Positions 27,073 through 36,211 of a DNA stretch of 64,000 bases are shown piece by piece. Below the pieces are notes generated by a model. The model saw only the letters and a program-made list of their open reading frames with translations, was not told the DNA's origin and did no database searches. A program made the position numbers and the translations under genes. How positions within the stretch are numbered: position 1 is the first letter of the stretch; each line of letters opens with the position of its first letter. The DNA comes from Akkermansia muciniphila (GTDB taxonomy: Bacteria > Verrucomicrobiota > Verrucomicrobiia > Limisphaerales > UBA9464), in NCBI GenBank assembly GCA_945898055.1, contig CAMDGV010000005.1:1-64000 (forward strand), written 5' to 3'.

Positions 27073-27995
27073 TCCCCTGCCTTCGTCAAGTTTCTATTGT
27101 CACCAACGCGGAGGCGGAAGAAACCGTTTGCGCTCGCCTTGAGGAACTATTTCAGCAAACCCCCTCAATCTACACCGATGTCGCCACTGGACTATCGACG
27201 GTGACGGTCTATCAAGATTTGCCAGCGCCGCAAGTTGCTGGGGCTCGAACTCGACTTCGCGATGCCTTACGGCTTTTAAAAAACGAAGGCCTGGATGCTT
27301 CCCCCGGGCGAATCCGGATCCGCATTGTGCCGCCGCAGGATTGGAGTGAGTCGTGGAAACGCCACTTCAAACCGATTGAGGTCAGTCCGGCGTTGCTGGT
27401 AAAGCCGACTTGGAGTCGACGAAAACCCAAGCGCGGGCAGTCTGTGGTTATTTTAGATCCTGGTTTGAGCTTCGGTACAGGGCAACATGCCACCACCCTC
27501 TTTTGTTTGGAGCAAGTCGCCGCCTGCCGCTCCACTGCCTCTACTCAGTCCTTCCTCGATATCGGCACCGGTTCGGGCATCTTGGTTATTGCTGCTGCCA
27601 AATTAGGCTACTCACCCCTAGCTGCCTTTGACTTCGATCCCGCCTGCGTCCGCATCTCCAATAGCAACGTTGAACTCAATGAAGTGAGTGCCCTCGTGCA
27701 GCCGACTCTCGGTGATATTACCGCCGCAATTAAACGGGGAGCCCAACGGTATGACGTCGTTTGCGCTAATCTGATCCACGACTTGTTGATTGAGGCGAGA
27801 GATCGAATTCTCGCTCGGGTCGACGCCTCTGGGTCACTCGTCCTCGCCGGCATTTTGAAGACTCAGTTTGTCGCTGTCGAAGCTGCCTACTCCGAAGTTG
27901 GATGGATTTTAGTCAAAAAGAAGAATGAGCGAGAGTGGACTTCTGGCCTTTTTCGACAAATTCAATCTAAGCGCGCCAAGAGTCCCCCGACTTGA
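27069..27995 (+). CDS. prmA: Ribosomal protein L11 methyltransferase
   Basis: From ATG 27069 (308 residues), overlapping the previous stop. An in-frame TTG at 27057 is less likely. The N-terminal domain binds L11; the C-terminal half is a class I SAM methyltransferase. Visible motifs are DPGLSFGTGQHATTLFCL, then FLDIGTGSGILVIAAAKLG (SAM motif I), FDFDPACVRISNSN, and VVCANLIHDLL, where NL/NI-type residues sit in the catalytic NPPY-equivalent site. The enzyme trimethylates lysines and the N-terminus of L11. It is the third gene of the rph operon. Confidence 0.92.
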   Translation: MIPCLRQVSIVTNAEAEETVCARLEELFQQTPSIYTDVATGLSTVTVYQDLPAPQVAGARTRLRDALRLLKNEGLDASPGRIRIRIVPPQDWSESWKRHFKPIEVSPALLVKPTWSRRKPKRGQSVVILDPGLSFGTGQHATTLFCLEQVAACRSTASTQSFLDIGTGSGILVIAAAKLGYSPLAAFDFDPACVRISNSNVELNEVSALVQPTLGDITAAIKRGAQRYDVVCANLIHDLLIEARDRILARVDASGSLVLAGILKTQFVAVEAAYSEVGWILVKKKNEREWTSGLFRQIQSKRAKSPPT

Positions 27996-28067
27996 TTCGC
28001 TAAACTTGGAGTACCCGTATTCCACCAGTTGCATTCTCCGCGTTAAAAGCCTATTCACTCCGGTGAT

Positions 28068-29762
28068 ATGCCTCGTCTGATCCATTTTCTGGTTCTCATT
28101 TGCCTCGGCACCGTCCTTCTGCGGGGCGACGGGGCAGACGACGCCTACATCCGGATTTACAATGTCCTGCAACAAGGCGACGCCCATCTTGAATCGGCGC
28201 GACTGACCGAGGCGCGGGATGCCTATGCAGAAGCCCGGAAGGGGTTGCTCTCCCTGCAACAGAACTTCCCCGCTTGGAATGATCGCGTGGTCAATTACCG
28301 ACTGCGTTATATCTCTGAGAAATTGCAATTACTGAAGAACCAACTCGGACAAGCGCCCTCGGCCCCAAAGAATCTGGGAAGCACGAATGCCGTTCCCGGC
28401 CCTGCGTTGTTGGCAATCGATGGCGAAGTTCTGGCCCAGTTCGAGCGGTTCAATGTTCAGATCCGTCAACTGGACGGGGACAAAAAATTACTGGAAGCGA
28501 AACTTCGGGAGGCACTTACCTCGCAACCTGCCCCGGTCGATCCCCGCGAGTTCCAGTCTGCGATCGAACGAATCACCGCGCTCCAGTCCACCAACAAATT
28601 GCTCATGCAAAAACTCGAGTCTCAACAAAGCGAACGACAGAGTTTAGTGGATAAAGTTCTCGTGGAAGAGGCAAAACGGGCTCTCGGTGAAGCGAATCGC
28701 AAACTTCTCGAACAACAGGCTTCGAGCAAACGACTAGAGAAAGAACGGCAAGAAGTTGAGACCCGTCTAAAACGCTTACAAGACGGCACGGTTAAGTCGC
28801 TTCAAACCGAGAATTTAGCACTGAAACAGCAAGTTGGAGAATTAAAGACGGAGACAGATCGCGGCCGACAGGTGGCCGATCTCGCCGGTAAGATGTCTCG
28901 ACTCCAGACGGATCTAGAGGCAATCCGAGTAAAGAATGGGCAATTAGCTGCTGAAAAGGCGGCATTAGAGCGGCAGGTCGATGACTTTAAAGTCCGTTCG
29001 TCTGAGGAAGGGAGCGTCAAAATTCGTAAGCTCGAGACCAACCTAGCTGCCGCTCGGTTAACGGCTAACCGAAATAGCGCACAAGTCGAGTTAATGGCCG
29101 CCAGTCTCATCCAAGAGAAGAAAGTCCGTGGAGATCTTGAATTAGTAAATCGATCTCTCCAATCCCGTGTCGATGCCCTAACCCAAGGGATTACTCGCGA
29201 TGCGGTCGCGATGAAATCCTTTCAGTCTACTTTGGCAGCCGAACGTTTGGAACGAGACTCCTTACAAAGAGAACTCAAGACGACTGAAGCTCGCTTGGCC
29301 CAAATGGGGCGCGGAACAAACACCCTCGCAGTTAACTCGGTTTCCATTGCCGCCGATCTCACCCACGCCCTCGAGGAGGTTACTCGACTTCGCACCGCTC
29401 TCAAGGAAGGTGCGGAACGGTCGGCGCAACTGAGTACCACACTGCGGCAATCCGAAGATTGGCGAGTTCGGTTCCTTCGCGAAAAATTCGATCTAGAAAA
29501 GCGTCTCGCAGACTCTTTGCTCGTTCCTGTCCGACCCATTGCGACCCTCCCAGTTTCAGACCCTCAACCGGCTCCCTCGCCCGCCAAAGCACTTGCCCGT
29601 TTAGAATCCAAAGTACAAGATATGGAGAAGGAACGGAGCCTCCTGCAGAAACGGATCGAAGAACTGACCCGCGCCTCACAGAGCGGACTCTCAGTTCCCC
29701 GCGGTGGGAGGGTGTTGACTCCACGTCAACACATTGAGGAATTCAACCGCATCCACCGCTAG
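28068..29762 (+). CDS. Secreted long coiled-coil protein of unknown function
   Basis: The 564-residue product has a signal peptide (LIHFLVLICLGTVLLRGDGAD) followed by a helical, TPR-like segment at about 25-90 (YIRIYNVLQQGDAHLESARL; EARDAYAEARKGLLSL). Residues about 125-475 are almost continuous heptad-like Glu/Lys/Arg/Leu/Gln sequence, a long parallel coiled coil. A Pro-rich linker follows, then a short coiled segment near the end. It should be exported, perhaps as a periplasmic spacer or scaffold. It lies between prmA and the menaquinone methyltransferase gene, all rightward with short gaps. No enzymatic motif is visible. Confidence 0.8.
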   Translation: MPRLIHFLVLICLGTVLLRGDGADDAYIRIYNVLQQGDAHLESARLTEARDAYAEARKGLLSLQQNFPAWNDRVVNYRLRYISEKLQLLKNQLGQAPSAPKNLGSTNAVPGPALLAIDGEVLAQFERFNVQIRQLDGDKKLLEAKLREALTSQPAPVDPREFQSAIERITALQSTNKLLMQKLESQQSERQSLVDKVLVEEAKRALGEANRKLLEQQASSKRLEKERQEVETRLKRLQDGTVKSLQTENLALKQQVGELKTETDRGRQVADLAGKMSRLQTDLEAIRVKNGQLAAEKAALERQVDDFKVRSSEEGSVKIRKLETNLAAARLTANRNSAQVELMAASLIQEKKVRGDLELVNRSLQSRVDALTQGITRDAVAMKSFQSTLAAERLERDSLQRELKTTEARLAQMGRGTNTLAVNSVSIAADLTHALEEVTRLRTALKEGAERSAQLSTTLRQSEDWRVRFLREKFDLEKRLADSLLVPVRPIATLPVSDPQPAPSPAKALARLESKVQDMEKERSLLQKRIEELTRASQSGLSVPRGGRVLTPRQHIEEFNRIHR

Positions 29763-29792
29763 CTCGATCGATATCTCCGCCCTCGGGTCGCT

Positions 29793-30521
29793 ATGACTAA
29801 CAAATACTTCTCTAACGACCCGCAGCGAGCTGGAAAAGTTAATGACCTCTTCGCCATCGTGGCGCCTCGGTATGATTTCATCAATGACCTCCAAAGTTTC
29901 GGACTTCACCGTCTTTGGAAGGCGCAACTCATCCGCACCGCTGCCGTGAAACCGGGGGATGAAGCACTCGACGTCTGCTGCGGCACCGGAGATATTACCT
30001 TACGCTTGGCAGCTGCGGGTGCCCGTGCAACCGGTCTTGATTTTAGTCGCCCCATGTTGGATGTCGCGGAGAAGCGCGCAGCGATCCTACCAAAGCTCAT
30101 TCGGCCTCTTCACTTTATCCAAGGGGACGCCCTTCATCTGCCCTTTGAGTCGGCTCGCTTTGACATTGTCACGGTTAGCTATGGGCTACGAAATCTGGCT
30201 GACTTTGACGCTGGCCTCGGCGAACTGATCCGAGTCCTCCGGCCGGGCGGACGTCTTCTCATCCTCGACTTTGGTAAACCCGCTTGGGCCCCTTGGCGTT
30301 GGATTTATTTCCAATACCTCCGTTGGGCCTGTCCTGTTTTTGGGCGTCTTTTCTGCGGCGACGCCGATACCCACGGATATATTCTCGAATCTCTGAAAGC
30401 CTACCCGGCCCAGAACGGGGTTGATCAAGCCCTCGAGGCCTATGGCTTTCAGCAGCGGCGGATCTTTAATTTGGTCGGTGGCATGATGAGTCTTAATAGT
30501 GGCTGCAAACCACCCGCTTGA
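29793..30521 (+). CDS. ubiE: Demethylmenaquinone methyltransferase (UbiE/MenG)
   Basis: The 242-residue class I SAM methyltransferase has the UbiE family marks: VNDLFAIVAPRYDFINDLQSFGLHRLWK near the start, LDVCCGTGDITLRLA (motif I), GLDFSRPMLDVAE, SYGLRNLADFDAGLGELIRVLRPGGRLLILDFGKP, and a final GGMMSLNSG. It carries out the last C-methylation in menaquinone (or ubiquinone) biosynthesis at the membrane surface. Respiratory menaquinone use is likely in this group. The start is ATG 29793, 30 bases after the coiled-coil gene. Confidence 0.95.
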   Translation: MTNKYFSNDPQRAGKVNDLFAIVAPRYDFINDLQSFGLHRLWKAQLIRTAAVKPGDEALDVCCGTGDITLRLAAAGARATGLDFSRPMLDVAEKRAAILPKLIRPLHFIQGDALHLPFESARFDIVTVSYGLRNLADFDAGLGELIRVLRPGGRLLILDFGKPAWAPWRWIYFQYLRWACPVFGRLFCGDADTHGYILESLKAYPAQNGVDQALEAYGFQQRRIFNLVGGMMSLNSGCKPPA

Positions 30522-30591
30522 CCCTTATCTAAACCACTCGGAAACGCGACTGGTGAATTCTCAGGCGTTAGCATAACCTCCTCTTAAATCG

Positions 30592-31029
30592 ATGAAGATC
30601 CTGTTCCTCAATGGACCGAATCTAAACCTTCTAGGGACTCGTCAACCTGAGGTCTACGGCCATACCACACTGCCGATGATTGAGGCATCAGTGCGCCAAC
30701 GGGCCGCACTCTTGGGAGTTGAAGTGGAGTTCCTCCAATCCAATTGTGAAGGACAACTCGTCACTTGGATTCAGGAAGCTCAGGGACAATTTGACGCCAT
30801 TGCCTTGAACGCTGCGGCTTACACCCATACGAGTATTGCGCTCCGCGATGCGATTAGCGCCATCGAGCTTCCAGTGATCGAACTTCACATCTCTAATATC
30901 CACTCCCGAGAATCTTTTCGTCACACATCGGTCATCGCTCCGGTTTGTCGAGGCCAAATTAGTGGATTTGGCGCTGGATCTTACATTCTGGCCCTTGAAG
31001 CTGTCGTGATCGTTAAACAATCGGCGTAA
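30592..31029 (+). CDS. aroQ: 3-dehydroquinate dehydratase, type II
   Basis: The 145-residue enzyme of the shikimate pathway converts 3-dehydroquinate to 3-dehydroshikimate. The start [20 protein letters not shown] carries the invariant NGPNLNLLG, the flexible-loop Arg17 and catalytic Tyr22. [32 protein letters not shown] and [17 protein letters not shown] (with catalytic His) follow in the normal order. Its length matches the dodecameric class II enzyme. It sits upstream of accB and accC, an arrangement seen in many bacteria. Confidence 0.97.
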   Translation: MKILFLNGPNLNLLGTRQPEVYGHTTLPMIEASVRQRAALLGVEVEFLQSNCEGQLVTWIQEAQGQFDAIALNAAAYTHTSIALRDAISAIELPVIELHISNIHSRESFRHTSVIAPVCRGQISGFGAGSYILALEAVVIVKQSA

Positions 31030-31226
31030 AGCTGACTTTTCAGACTGTTTGACGCGACAAAAGAGGTAGGAAGTGGTGCTTGACGCGTTTCCATTTCGGC
31101 TAATAAGTTCGTCCTTTGCACGATGCCGTGCGGTGGAGTCAGAATCTTCGACCCCTGCAAGGATCTGATTTTCTAGAAATTGAAAGAGTGCGGCTCGGTG
31201 CCGACTCAACTAACGAAGACTAAAAC

Positions 31227-31694
31227 GTGGACCTGAAAGAGATTAAAGCGATCATCGACCTGATGAAGAAGAATTCCCTCTCGGAATTTGAACTCGAAGA
31301 GAAGGATTTCAAGATCAAGCTGAAACGACCGATTGGCCATGTCATCGGCCCGGGTGTGACACCAGTGGATGATCCGGAGTTGACGGCCTTTGCTCCTTTA
31401 GTTCGCCATAATCCAAACGTCGCTCAACACATTCCTTCCTCGGCAACGGCGAACGATGCGGAGATTAAAAGTCCGATGATTGGGACGTTCTACCGAATGC
31501 CCTCCCCAGACGCCGCCCCCTACGCCGATGTTGGCAGCGAGGTGGGGCCTGACACCGTGGTTTGCCTGATTGAAGCCATGAAGGTCATGAATGAGATTAA
31601 GGCTGAGATCCGGGGTGTTATCACGGCCATTGTTGGCGAAAACGGGAAGCCGGTTGAGTTCGGTCAGACCTTATTCAAGATCCGCCCCCTCTGA
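31227..31694 (+). CDS. accB: Biotin carboxyl carrier protein of acetyl-CoA carboxylase
   Basis: The 155-residue product starts at GTG 31227 with DLKEIKAIIDLMKKNSLSEFELEE, the standard AccB N-terminus. A short variable linker leads to the biotinyl domain (IKSPMIGTFYRMPSPDAAPY) and the biotinylation site EAMKVMNEI with Lys119. Most family members have EAMKLMNEI, so the Val is a small variation. It carries the carboxybiotin used to make malonyl-CoA. It pairs with accC 93 bases downstream. Confidence 0.96.
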   Translation: MDLKEIKAIIDLMKKNSLSEFELEEKDFKIKLKRPIGHVIGPGVTPVDDPELTAFAPLVRHNPNVAQHIPSSATANDAEIKSPMIGTFYRMPSPDAAPYADVGSEVGPDTVVCLIEAMKVMNEIKAEIRGVITAIVGENGKPVEFGQTLFKIRPL

Positions 31695-31744
31695 TATGCC
31701 TCACCGTGTCACCCGCACAGTGCAGTTTTTCTCCCTGTAATAAG

Positions 31745-31756
31745 ACGACCGGTCGT
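31745..31756. promoter_or_regulatory. Perfect 12-base palindrome upstream of accC
   Basis: The sequence acgacc-ggtcgt is a perfect inverted repeat without spacer, 31 bases before the accC start and 50 bases after accB. Palindromes with an accggt core are common operators of TetR-type regulators, so separate control of accC is possible. No regulator gene is adjacent. Confidence 0.35.
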
Positions 31757-31787
31757 TAATGGCCCGTCCCCACTCGATTATTTATCC

Positions 31788-33173
31788 ATGTTCGAAAAAA
31801 TCCTGATCGCAAACCGTGGTGAAATTGCCATGCGGATCATCCGTGCGTGCCGGGAACTTAATATCAAAACGGTCGCCGTGTATTCGAAGGCTGATGCCAG
31901 TTCGATGCACGTTCAGGTGGCTGACGAAGCTGTTTGCATCGGCGAGGGGCCGTCCACGGATAGCTATTTGCGTATCGACAGATTGATCTCCGCGGCAGAA
32001 ATCACCGACGTCGATGCGATTCATCCAGGGTACGGATTTCTGAGTGAGAACGCGCATTTCGCCGATGTCTGCGAAAGTTGCAACATTCGCTTTATCGGAC
32101 CGAGATCTGCGGCAATGAACGCGTTGCACGACAAGTCCAGTAGCCGAAATCTAGCCAAGCGAGCAGGGGTTCCTACTCCTCCCGGTTCTGAGGGATTAGT
32201 CGAATCTGAACAGGAGGCCCTGTCCGTCGCCAAACGGATTGCCTATCCGGTGATGATCAAAGCGATCGCTGGAGGAGGAGGCCGTGGAATGCGGGCTGCT
32301 CACAACGATATTTCACTAATTAAGGGGTATCATGCCGCCCGAACCGAAGCCGAAAAAGCCTTCGGTAATTCCGGTGTCTACATCGAGAAACTCATCGAGA
32401 ACCCCCACCATATCGAGTTCCAAATCCTAGGAGATAATAAAGGAAATATTATCCATCTCGGTGAACGCGATTGCTCCATCCAACGGCGTCATCAAAAACT
32501 GATCGAAGAGACTCCTTCTCCTTTGTTCGATCGCAAGGAGTTCAAAGATCTGCGCAAAAAAATGAGCAGATCTGCGCTGAAAATTGCCGAGGTCGCCGGT
32601 TACACTAATGCCGGCACCGTTGAATTCATTGTCGATGACAACGGCAATTACTACTTTCTCGAAGTCAATAAACGGATTCAAGTCGAACATCCAATCACCG
32701 AAGAGGTCACTGGAGTCGATCTGGTGAAACAACAGATCCTGATTGCCTCTGGCGAAAAGCTGACCCTCTCCCAAAGCGATATCCTCTTTCGGGGTCATGC
32801 CATCGAGTGCCGCATCAATGCGGAGGATCCTTTCAACGACTTCCGACCCAGTCCAGGTCGCATCGAAATGTACTACTCCCCCGGCGGAGGCGGCATCCGT
32901 GTCGATTCCCATGCCTACGCCGGCTATACCATCCCTCCTCACTACGACTCCATGGTGGGTAAATTGATCGCCGTTGGGCGTGATCGAGCTGATGCCATCA
33001 ATAAAATGAGCCGAGCCCTCAGTGAGTTCATGATCACAGGAATCAAGACAACCATTCCTTTTGAAATGGCAATTCTTCAAGATGCTGATTTTCGCCGTGG
33101 ATACTATACAACAGCCTTTGTTGAACGTCTCCTGGGCGGTGCACGGAGAGAATTGATCCAGGAAAAGGGTTGA
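31788..33173 (+). CDS. accC: Biotin carboxylase subunit of acetyl-CoA carboxylase
   Basis: The 461-residue product uses ATP and bicarbonate to carboxylate the biotin on AccB, the first step of fatty-acid synthesis. It opens [25 protein letters not shown] and then has [20 protein letters not shown], the ATP-grasp glycine loop [55 protein letters not shown] (canonically EMNTRIQVEHPVTE; here VNKRIQ) and the C-terminal domain with [10 protein letters not shown]-like text (here [19 protein letters not shown]). Length and order are normal. Confidence 0.97.
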   Translation: MFEKILIANRGEIAMRIIRACRELNIKTVAVYSKADASSMHVQVADEAVCIGEGPSTDSYLRIDRLISAAEITDVDAIHPGYGFLSENAHFADVCESCNIRFIGPRSAAMNALHDKSSSRNLAKRAGVPTPPGSEGLVESEQEALSVAKRIAYPVMIKAIAGGGGRGMRAAHNDISLIKGYHAARTEAEKAFGNSGVYIEKLIENPHHIEFQILGDNKGNIIHLGERDCSIQRRHQKLIEETPSPLFDRKEFKDLRKKMSRSALKIAEVAGYTNAGTVEFIVDDNGNYYFLEVNKRIQVEHPITEEVTGVDLVKQQILIASGEKLTLSQSDILFRGHAIECRINAEDPFNDFRPSPGRIEMYYSPGGGGIRVDSHAYAGYTIPPHYDSMVGKLIAVGRDRADAINKMSRALSEFMITGIKTTIPFEMAILQDADFRRGYYTTAFVERLLGGARRELIQEKG

Positions 33174-33279
33174 AATCCTAACCGCTGCCCCAGCCTCCGA
33201 GTGGCTAGATCAATTCCGATTCAGGTTACTGGAATAAAAACGGACTCGCAGATAGGTCCTGTTCTAGCCATCCTTAGTC

Positions 33280-34152
33280 ATGGTCCCTTCTATCTTGTTC
33301 CTGTGGATTCCAGTTGTTTGCCTCTTCATCGGGCGTTCTTTTGCCGACCCCACCCCTTCCACCACCGCACCACCCGCGGTGCTGGCTCCTCTCCCACTCA
33401 AGTCTCTAGTGGGGTCTTCGACGCCATTTGATCCCACGGCTTTGAAATGGGACTCCGTTGCCCAGCATCTCAAGGCCAATGAAGGACAAGCCTCCGTCGA
33501 TTTCTCCTTTCACTTCACCAACACTTCGACCAATGCAGTTACCATTCGCTCCACCCAGACCAGTTGCGGTTGCACGGTGACGAGACTCCCTAAGACACCT
33601 TGGATCATTAATCCGGGCGAATCGGGGGAAATCGGTGGGACAATGAACCTAGCCGGCAAAAGTGGGACGGTCACAAAATCGATCACTGTCTTACTTAATG
33701 GCGGTTCCTCTCTTTTGATGGTTACCGTGGATATTCCAGCACCCTCCACCGAGAAAATGCGGGAAGGAAATCGCCAACGAAATCTGGCGGTAGCCGGTGC
33801 GGATCGACAGGCCATCTTTCGTGGCGACTGCGCCAGTTGCCATGTCGCACCGACCGTCGGAAAAAAGGGGCGGGAGCTTTATAACACTGCCTGCGGTATC
33901 TGCCACGATGCGGTCCACAAAGCGTCCATGGTGCCCGCACTTCGGGAACTGAATCACCCCGTTGACTACGACTACTGGCTGACTTGGATCCAAAATGGTA
34001 AAATTAACTCACTGATGCCTGCCTTCGACCTGAAACAAGGTGGCATTCTTGACCAAGCCCAGATGGAATCCATTGCTGAATTCCTCGATGGACCGGAATT
34101 CATAAAGCGGACTATCCGCAGCAGTCTGCCGCTCGTTCCATCGACCAAGTAA
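33280..34152 (+). CDS. DUF1573 domain fused to a cytochrome c domain, secreted
   Basis: The 290-residue product has a signal peptide (LFLWIPVVCLFIGRSFA). Residues about 50-150 form an Ig-like DUF1573 domain (FHFTNTSTNAVTIRSTQTSCGCTV, with the typical SCGCTV). Residues 180-275 form a cytochrome c domain with two haem-type motifs only 23 residues apart, CASCH and CGICH, followed by LMPAF as a likely methionine ligand. The two motifs suggest either two haems or one haem plus a degenerate site. It may be an electron carrier held near the outer membrane. It lies convergent with ffh, 9 bases away. Confidence 0.85.
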   Translation: MVPSILFLWIPVVCLFIGRSFADPTPSTTAPPAVLAPLPLKSLVGSSTPFDPTALKWDSVAQHLKANEGQASVDFSFHFTNTSTNAVTIRSTQTSCGCTVTRLPKTPWIINPGESGEIGGTMNLAGKSGTVTKSITVLLNGGSSLLMVTVDIPAPSTEKMREGNRQRNLAVAGADRQAIFRGDCASCHVAPTVGKKGRELYNTACGICHDAVHKASMVPALRELNHPVDYDYWLTWIQNGKINSLMPAFDLKQGGILDQAQMESIAEFLDGPEFIKRTIRSSLPLVPSTK

Positions 34153-34161
34153 TGCGGAAGT

Positions 34162-35514
34162 TTATCGCCCCCCCATTAAGCCACCCATAAGGCCGCCTCC
34201 ACCCATTTTGGACATCATTTTTTGGAATTTGCCCATTTTTCGCATCATATCTTTCATATCGTCAAAGCGCTTCAGTAGGTTATTTACCTCCGAGACCGAA
34301 ACCCCTGATCCCTTGGCAATCCTCTGACGCCGGCGCGCATTCAATATCTGAGGGGTTCGCCGCTCTTGAAAGGTCATACCGCAAAGGATTCCTTCCATGC
34401 GCTTGAATTCCTTTTCGCTTTTGGAGAGATCCGCGTTCTTCAACATTTCACCTCCACCTGGCAGCAGACCCACTAGATCCTGCAGAGGGCCCATCTTCTT
34501 CATCTCCCGCAATTGACTCAGAAAATCGTCGAGGGTGAACTGCCCCTTTCTCATTTTCTCTTCGAGATCCATCGCCTTCGAGGCGTCAATCTTGTCGATA
34601 GCTTTTTCCACCAAAGAAACCACATCGCCCATTCCTAGAATCCGTTGGGCCATCCGTTCGGGATGGAATAATTCCAAGTCCTCGACCTTTTCGCCCACTC
34701 CCATGAACTTGATCGGTTTACCGACCACCTGACGGAAAGATAACGCCGCTCCACCCCGCGCATCGCCATCTAATTTACTGAGGATGGCTCCGGTAATTTG
34801 AAGTGCCTTGTCAAAGTGAACCGCTACATTCACCGCCTCCTGCCCAGTGGCCGCATCCAGAACCAGCAAGGTTTCCTGCGGTTGAATCAATTCCCTCAAA
34901 CGGATCAATTCCTGCACTAAGGGCTCGTCGATTTGTAAGCGGCCGGCCGTGTCAAAAATCAGGGTGTTGCGCTGGTGCGATGCTGCATAAGCCAAGGCTT
35001 CCCGTGCAATCTTGAGTACATCTGTCTCCCCCTTCAGCACAAAGACAGGCACATCAATCTTCGCACCGAGTGTGGCCAATTGTTCCATCGCCGCCGGGCG
35101 ATAAACATCAGCCGCCACAAGCAAGGGGAGTCGACCTTGTTTTACCAAGAATTGAGCCAATTTCGCTGAAGTGGTCGTCTTACCAGACCCATGAAGTCCA
35201 CACATCAAAATGCAGGAAGATCCACCTGATAACGCCAAGCTTTGATTCTCTGTCCCCAGCAGAGTCGCTAATTCATCGCTGATGATTTTGATCATCTGCT
35301 GACCCGGTTGGATCGACTGAACCACTTGGGCGCCCAACGCCTTGGACTTTACCGATTCGACAAAATCTTTTGCTACCTTGTAATGAACATCCGCCTCCAA
35401 GAGAGCCAAACGAACCTGCCTGAGTGATTCTGAAATATTAGTCTCTGAAATCGTTCCGAGTCCGCGCAGATCTCTAAAGACATTTTGAAACTTGCTAGTT
35501 AACGAATCGAACAT
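34162..35514 (-). CDS. ffh: Signal recognition particle protein Ffh (SRP54)
   Basis: The 450-residue GTPase binds 4.5S RNA and signal sequences and targets nascent chains to FtsY. The N domain (LTSKFQNVFRDLRGLGTISETNI) precedes the G domain with CGLHGSGKTTTSAKLA (P loop), DVYRPAAMEQL, DTAGRLQIDEPL, SKLDGDARGGAALS and GVGEKVEDLELFHPERM. The methionine-rich M domain has FLSQLREMKKMGPLQDLVGLLPG, and RRQRIAKGSG for RNA binding. It ends in a Gly/Met-rich tail (GGGGLMGGLMGG). It is leftward, upstream of no obvious partner; ATG 35514 is a clear start. Confidence 0.97.
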   Translation of the reverse strand: MFDSLTSKFQNVFRDLRGLGTISETNISESLRQVRLALLEADVHYKVAKDFVESVKSKALGAQVVQSIQPGQQMIKIISDELATLLGTENQSLALSGGSSCILMCGLHGSGKTTTSAKLAQFLVKQGRLPLLVAADVYRPAAMEQLATLGAKIDVPVFVLKGETDVLKIAREALAYAASHQRNTLIFDTAGRLQIDEPLVQELIRLRELIQPQETLLVLDAATGQEAVNVAVHFDKALQITGAILSKLDGDARGGAALSFRQVVGKPIKFMGVGEKVEDLELFHPERMAQRILGMGDVVSLVEKAIDKIDASKAMDLEEKMRKGQFTLDDFLSQLREMKKMGPLQDLVGLLPGGGEMLKNADLSKSEKEFKRMEGILCGMTFQERRTPQILNARRRQRIAKGSGVSVSEVNNLLKRFDDMKDMMRKMGKFQKMMSKMGGGGLMGGLMGGR

Positions 35515-35581
35515 GCGAGCAAGAATAGCTCTTCTTTCAAGAAGCGGAAAGCACTGAGAATGGAAGACCGCGGGCCGAAGC

Positions 35582-36130
35582 CTACTTGAACACCGTCAGA
35601 GCCAGCGTGGCGACTAATCCGCCCCAAGCAACACCTGAAAATCCTAAGGCCCGAACGCGAAGATCTTGATCAGCACACCAATTCAGCCAATCCCGCGCCC
35701 GCCAAGGCGATACGGCTAACCACATGCCGCCGATCACCCAAAGATACGCCCAAACAGTGATCAAATTCTTCAAAGGACTCGGATGCCATCGTTGAGCATC
35801 CAATACCACATCAGCCAAAAGACAAGCCACCAAAGCTAGTCCACGAACGGCTAAATAATCGCGAACAAAAAAACAACATCCAACACCTAACACCACGAAG
35901 CCTGTCAGTAAAATGGGTCGAAACTCGGCCAGATCAGAAATATCTGATTGGATTAAATTCCACTCAAACCAAGCCGTACCTAAAAGAACGAGGACGACTC
36001 CAATTGCGGTGTTGCGGGGAAATGCCCGTAGCCATTTACCGCAGGCTGCTGGCTGCACCAACGGCCACACATGAGCCGCCATGCAAGCTAAGCCCAAAAA
36101 CAAGGCAACTTTGGAAAGTGAAAATGTCAT
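35582..36130 (-). CDS. Small multi-pass membrane protein of unknown function
   Basis: The 182-residue product contains about six hydrophobic segments, for example VALFLGLACMAAHVW, NTAIGVVLVLLGTAWFEW, PILLTGFVVLGVGCCFFV, GLALVACLLADVVL, LITVWAYLWVIGGMWLAV and GVAWGGLVATLALTVF. No charged catalytic motif is visible. It lies 82 bases downstream of the isomerase gene and 67 bases upstream of ffh on the same strand and may be co-transcribed with them. I recognise no family. Confidence 0.7.
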   Translation of the reverse strand: MTFSLSKVALFLGLACMAAHVWPLVQPAACGKWLRAFPRNTAIGVVLVLLGTAWFEWNLIQSDISDLAEFRPILLTGFVVLGVGCCFFVRDYLAVRGLALVACLLADVVLDAQRWHPSPLKNLITVWAYLWVIGGMWLAVSPWRARDWLNWCADQDLRVRALGFSGVAWGGLVATLALTVFK

Positions 36131-36211
36131 CGACGTGAGAGCTTGAGTGTCAGCAAAATTCGACGGTGATCCAGAGAATACTCGCTGATCAGAAATCCCC
36201 GCAGCGTCCTA

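Noticed and set aside
31080-31106. Possible sigma-70 promoter upstream of accB (ttgacg ... taataa)
   Set aside because: The spacing is 15 bases and the -10 match is poor.
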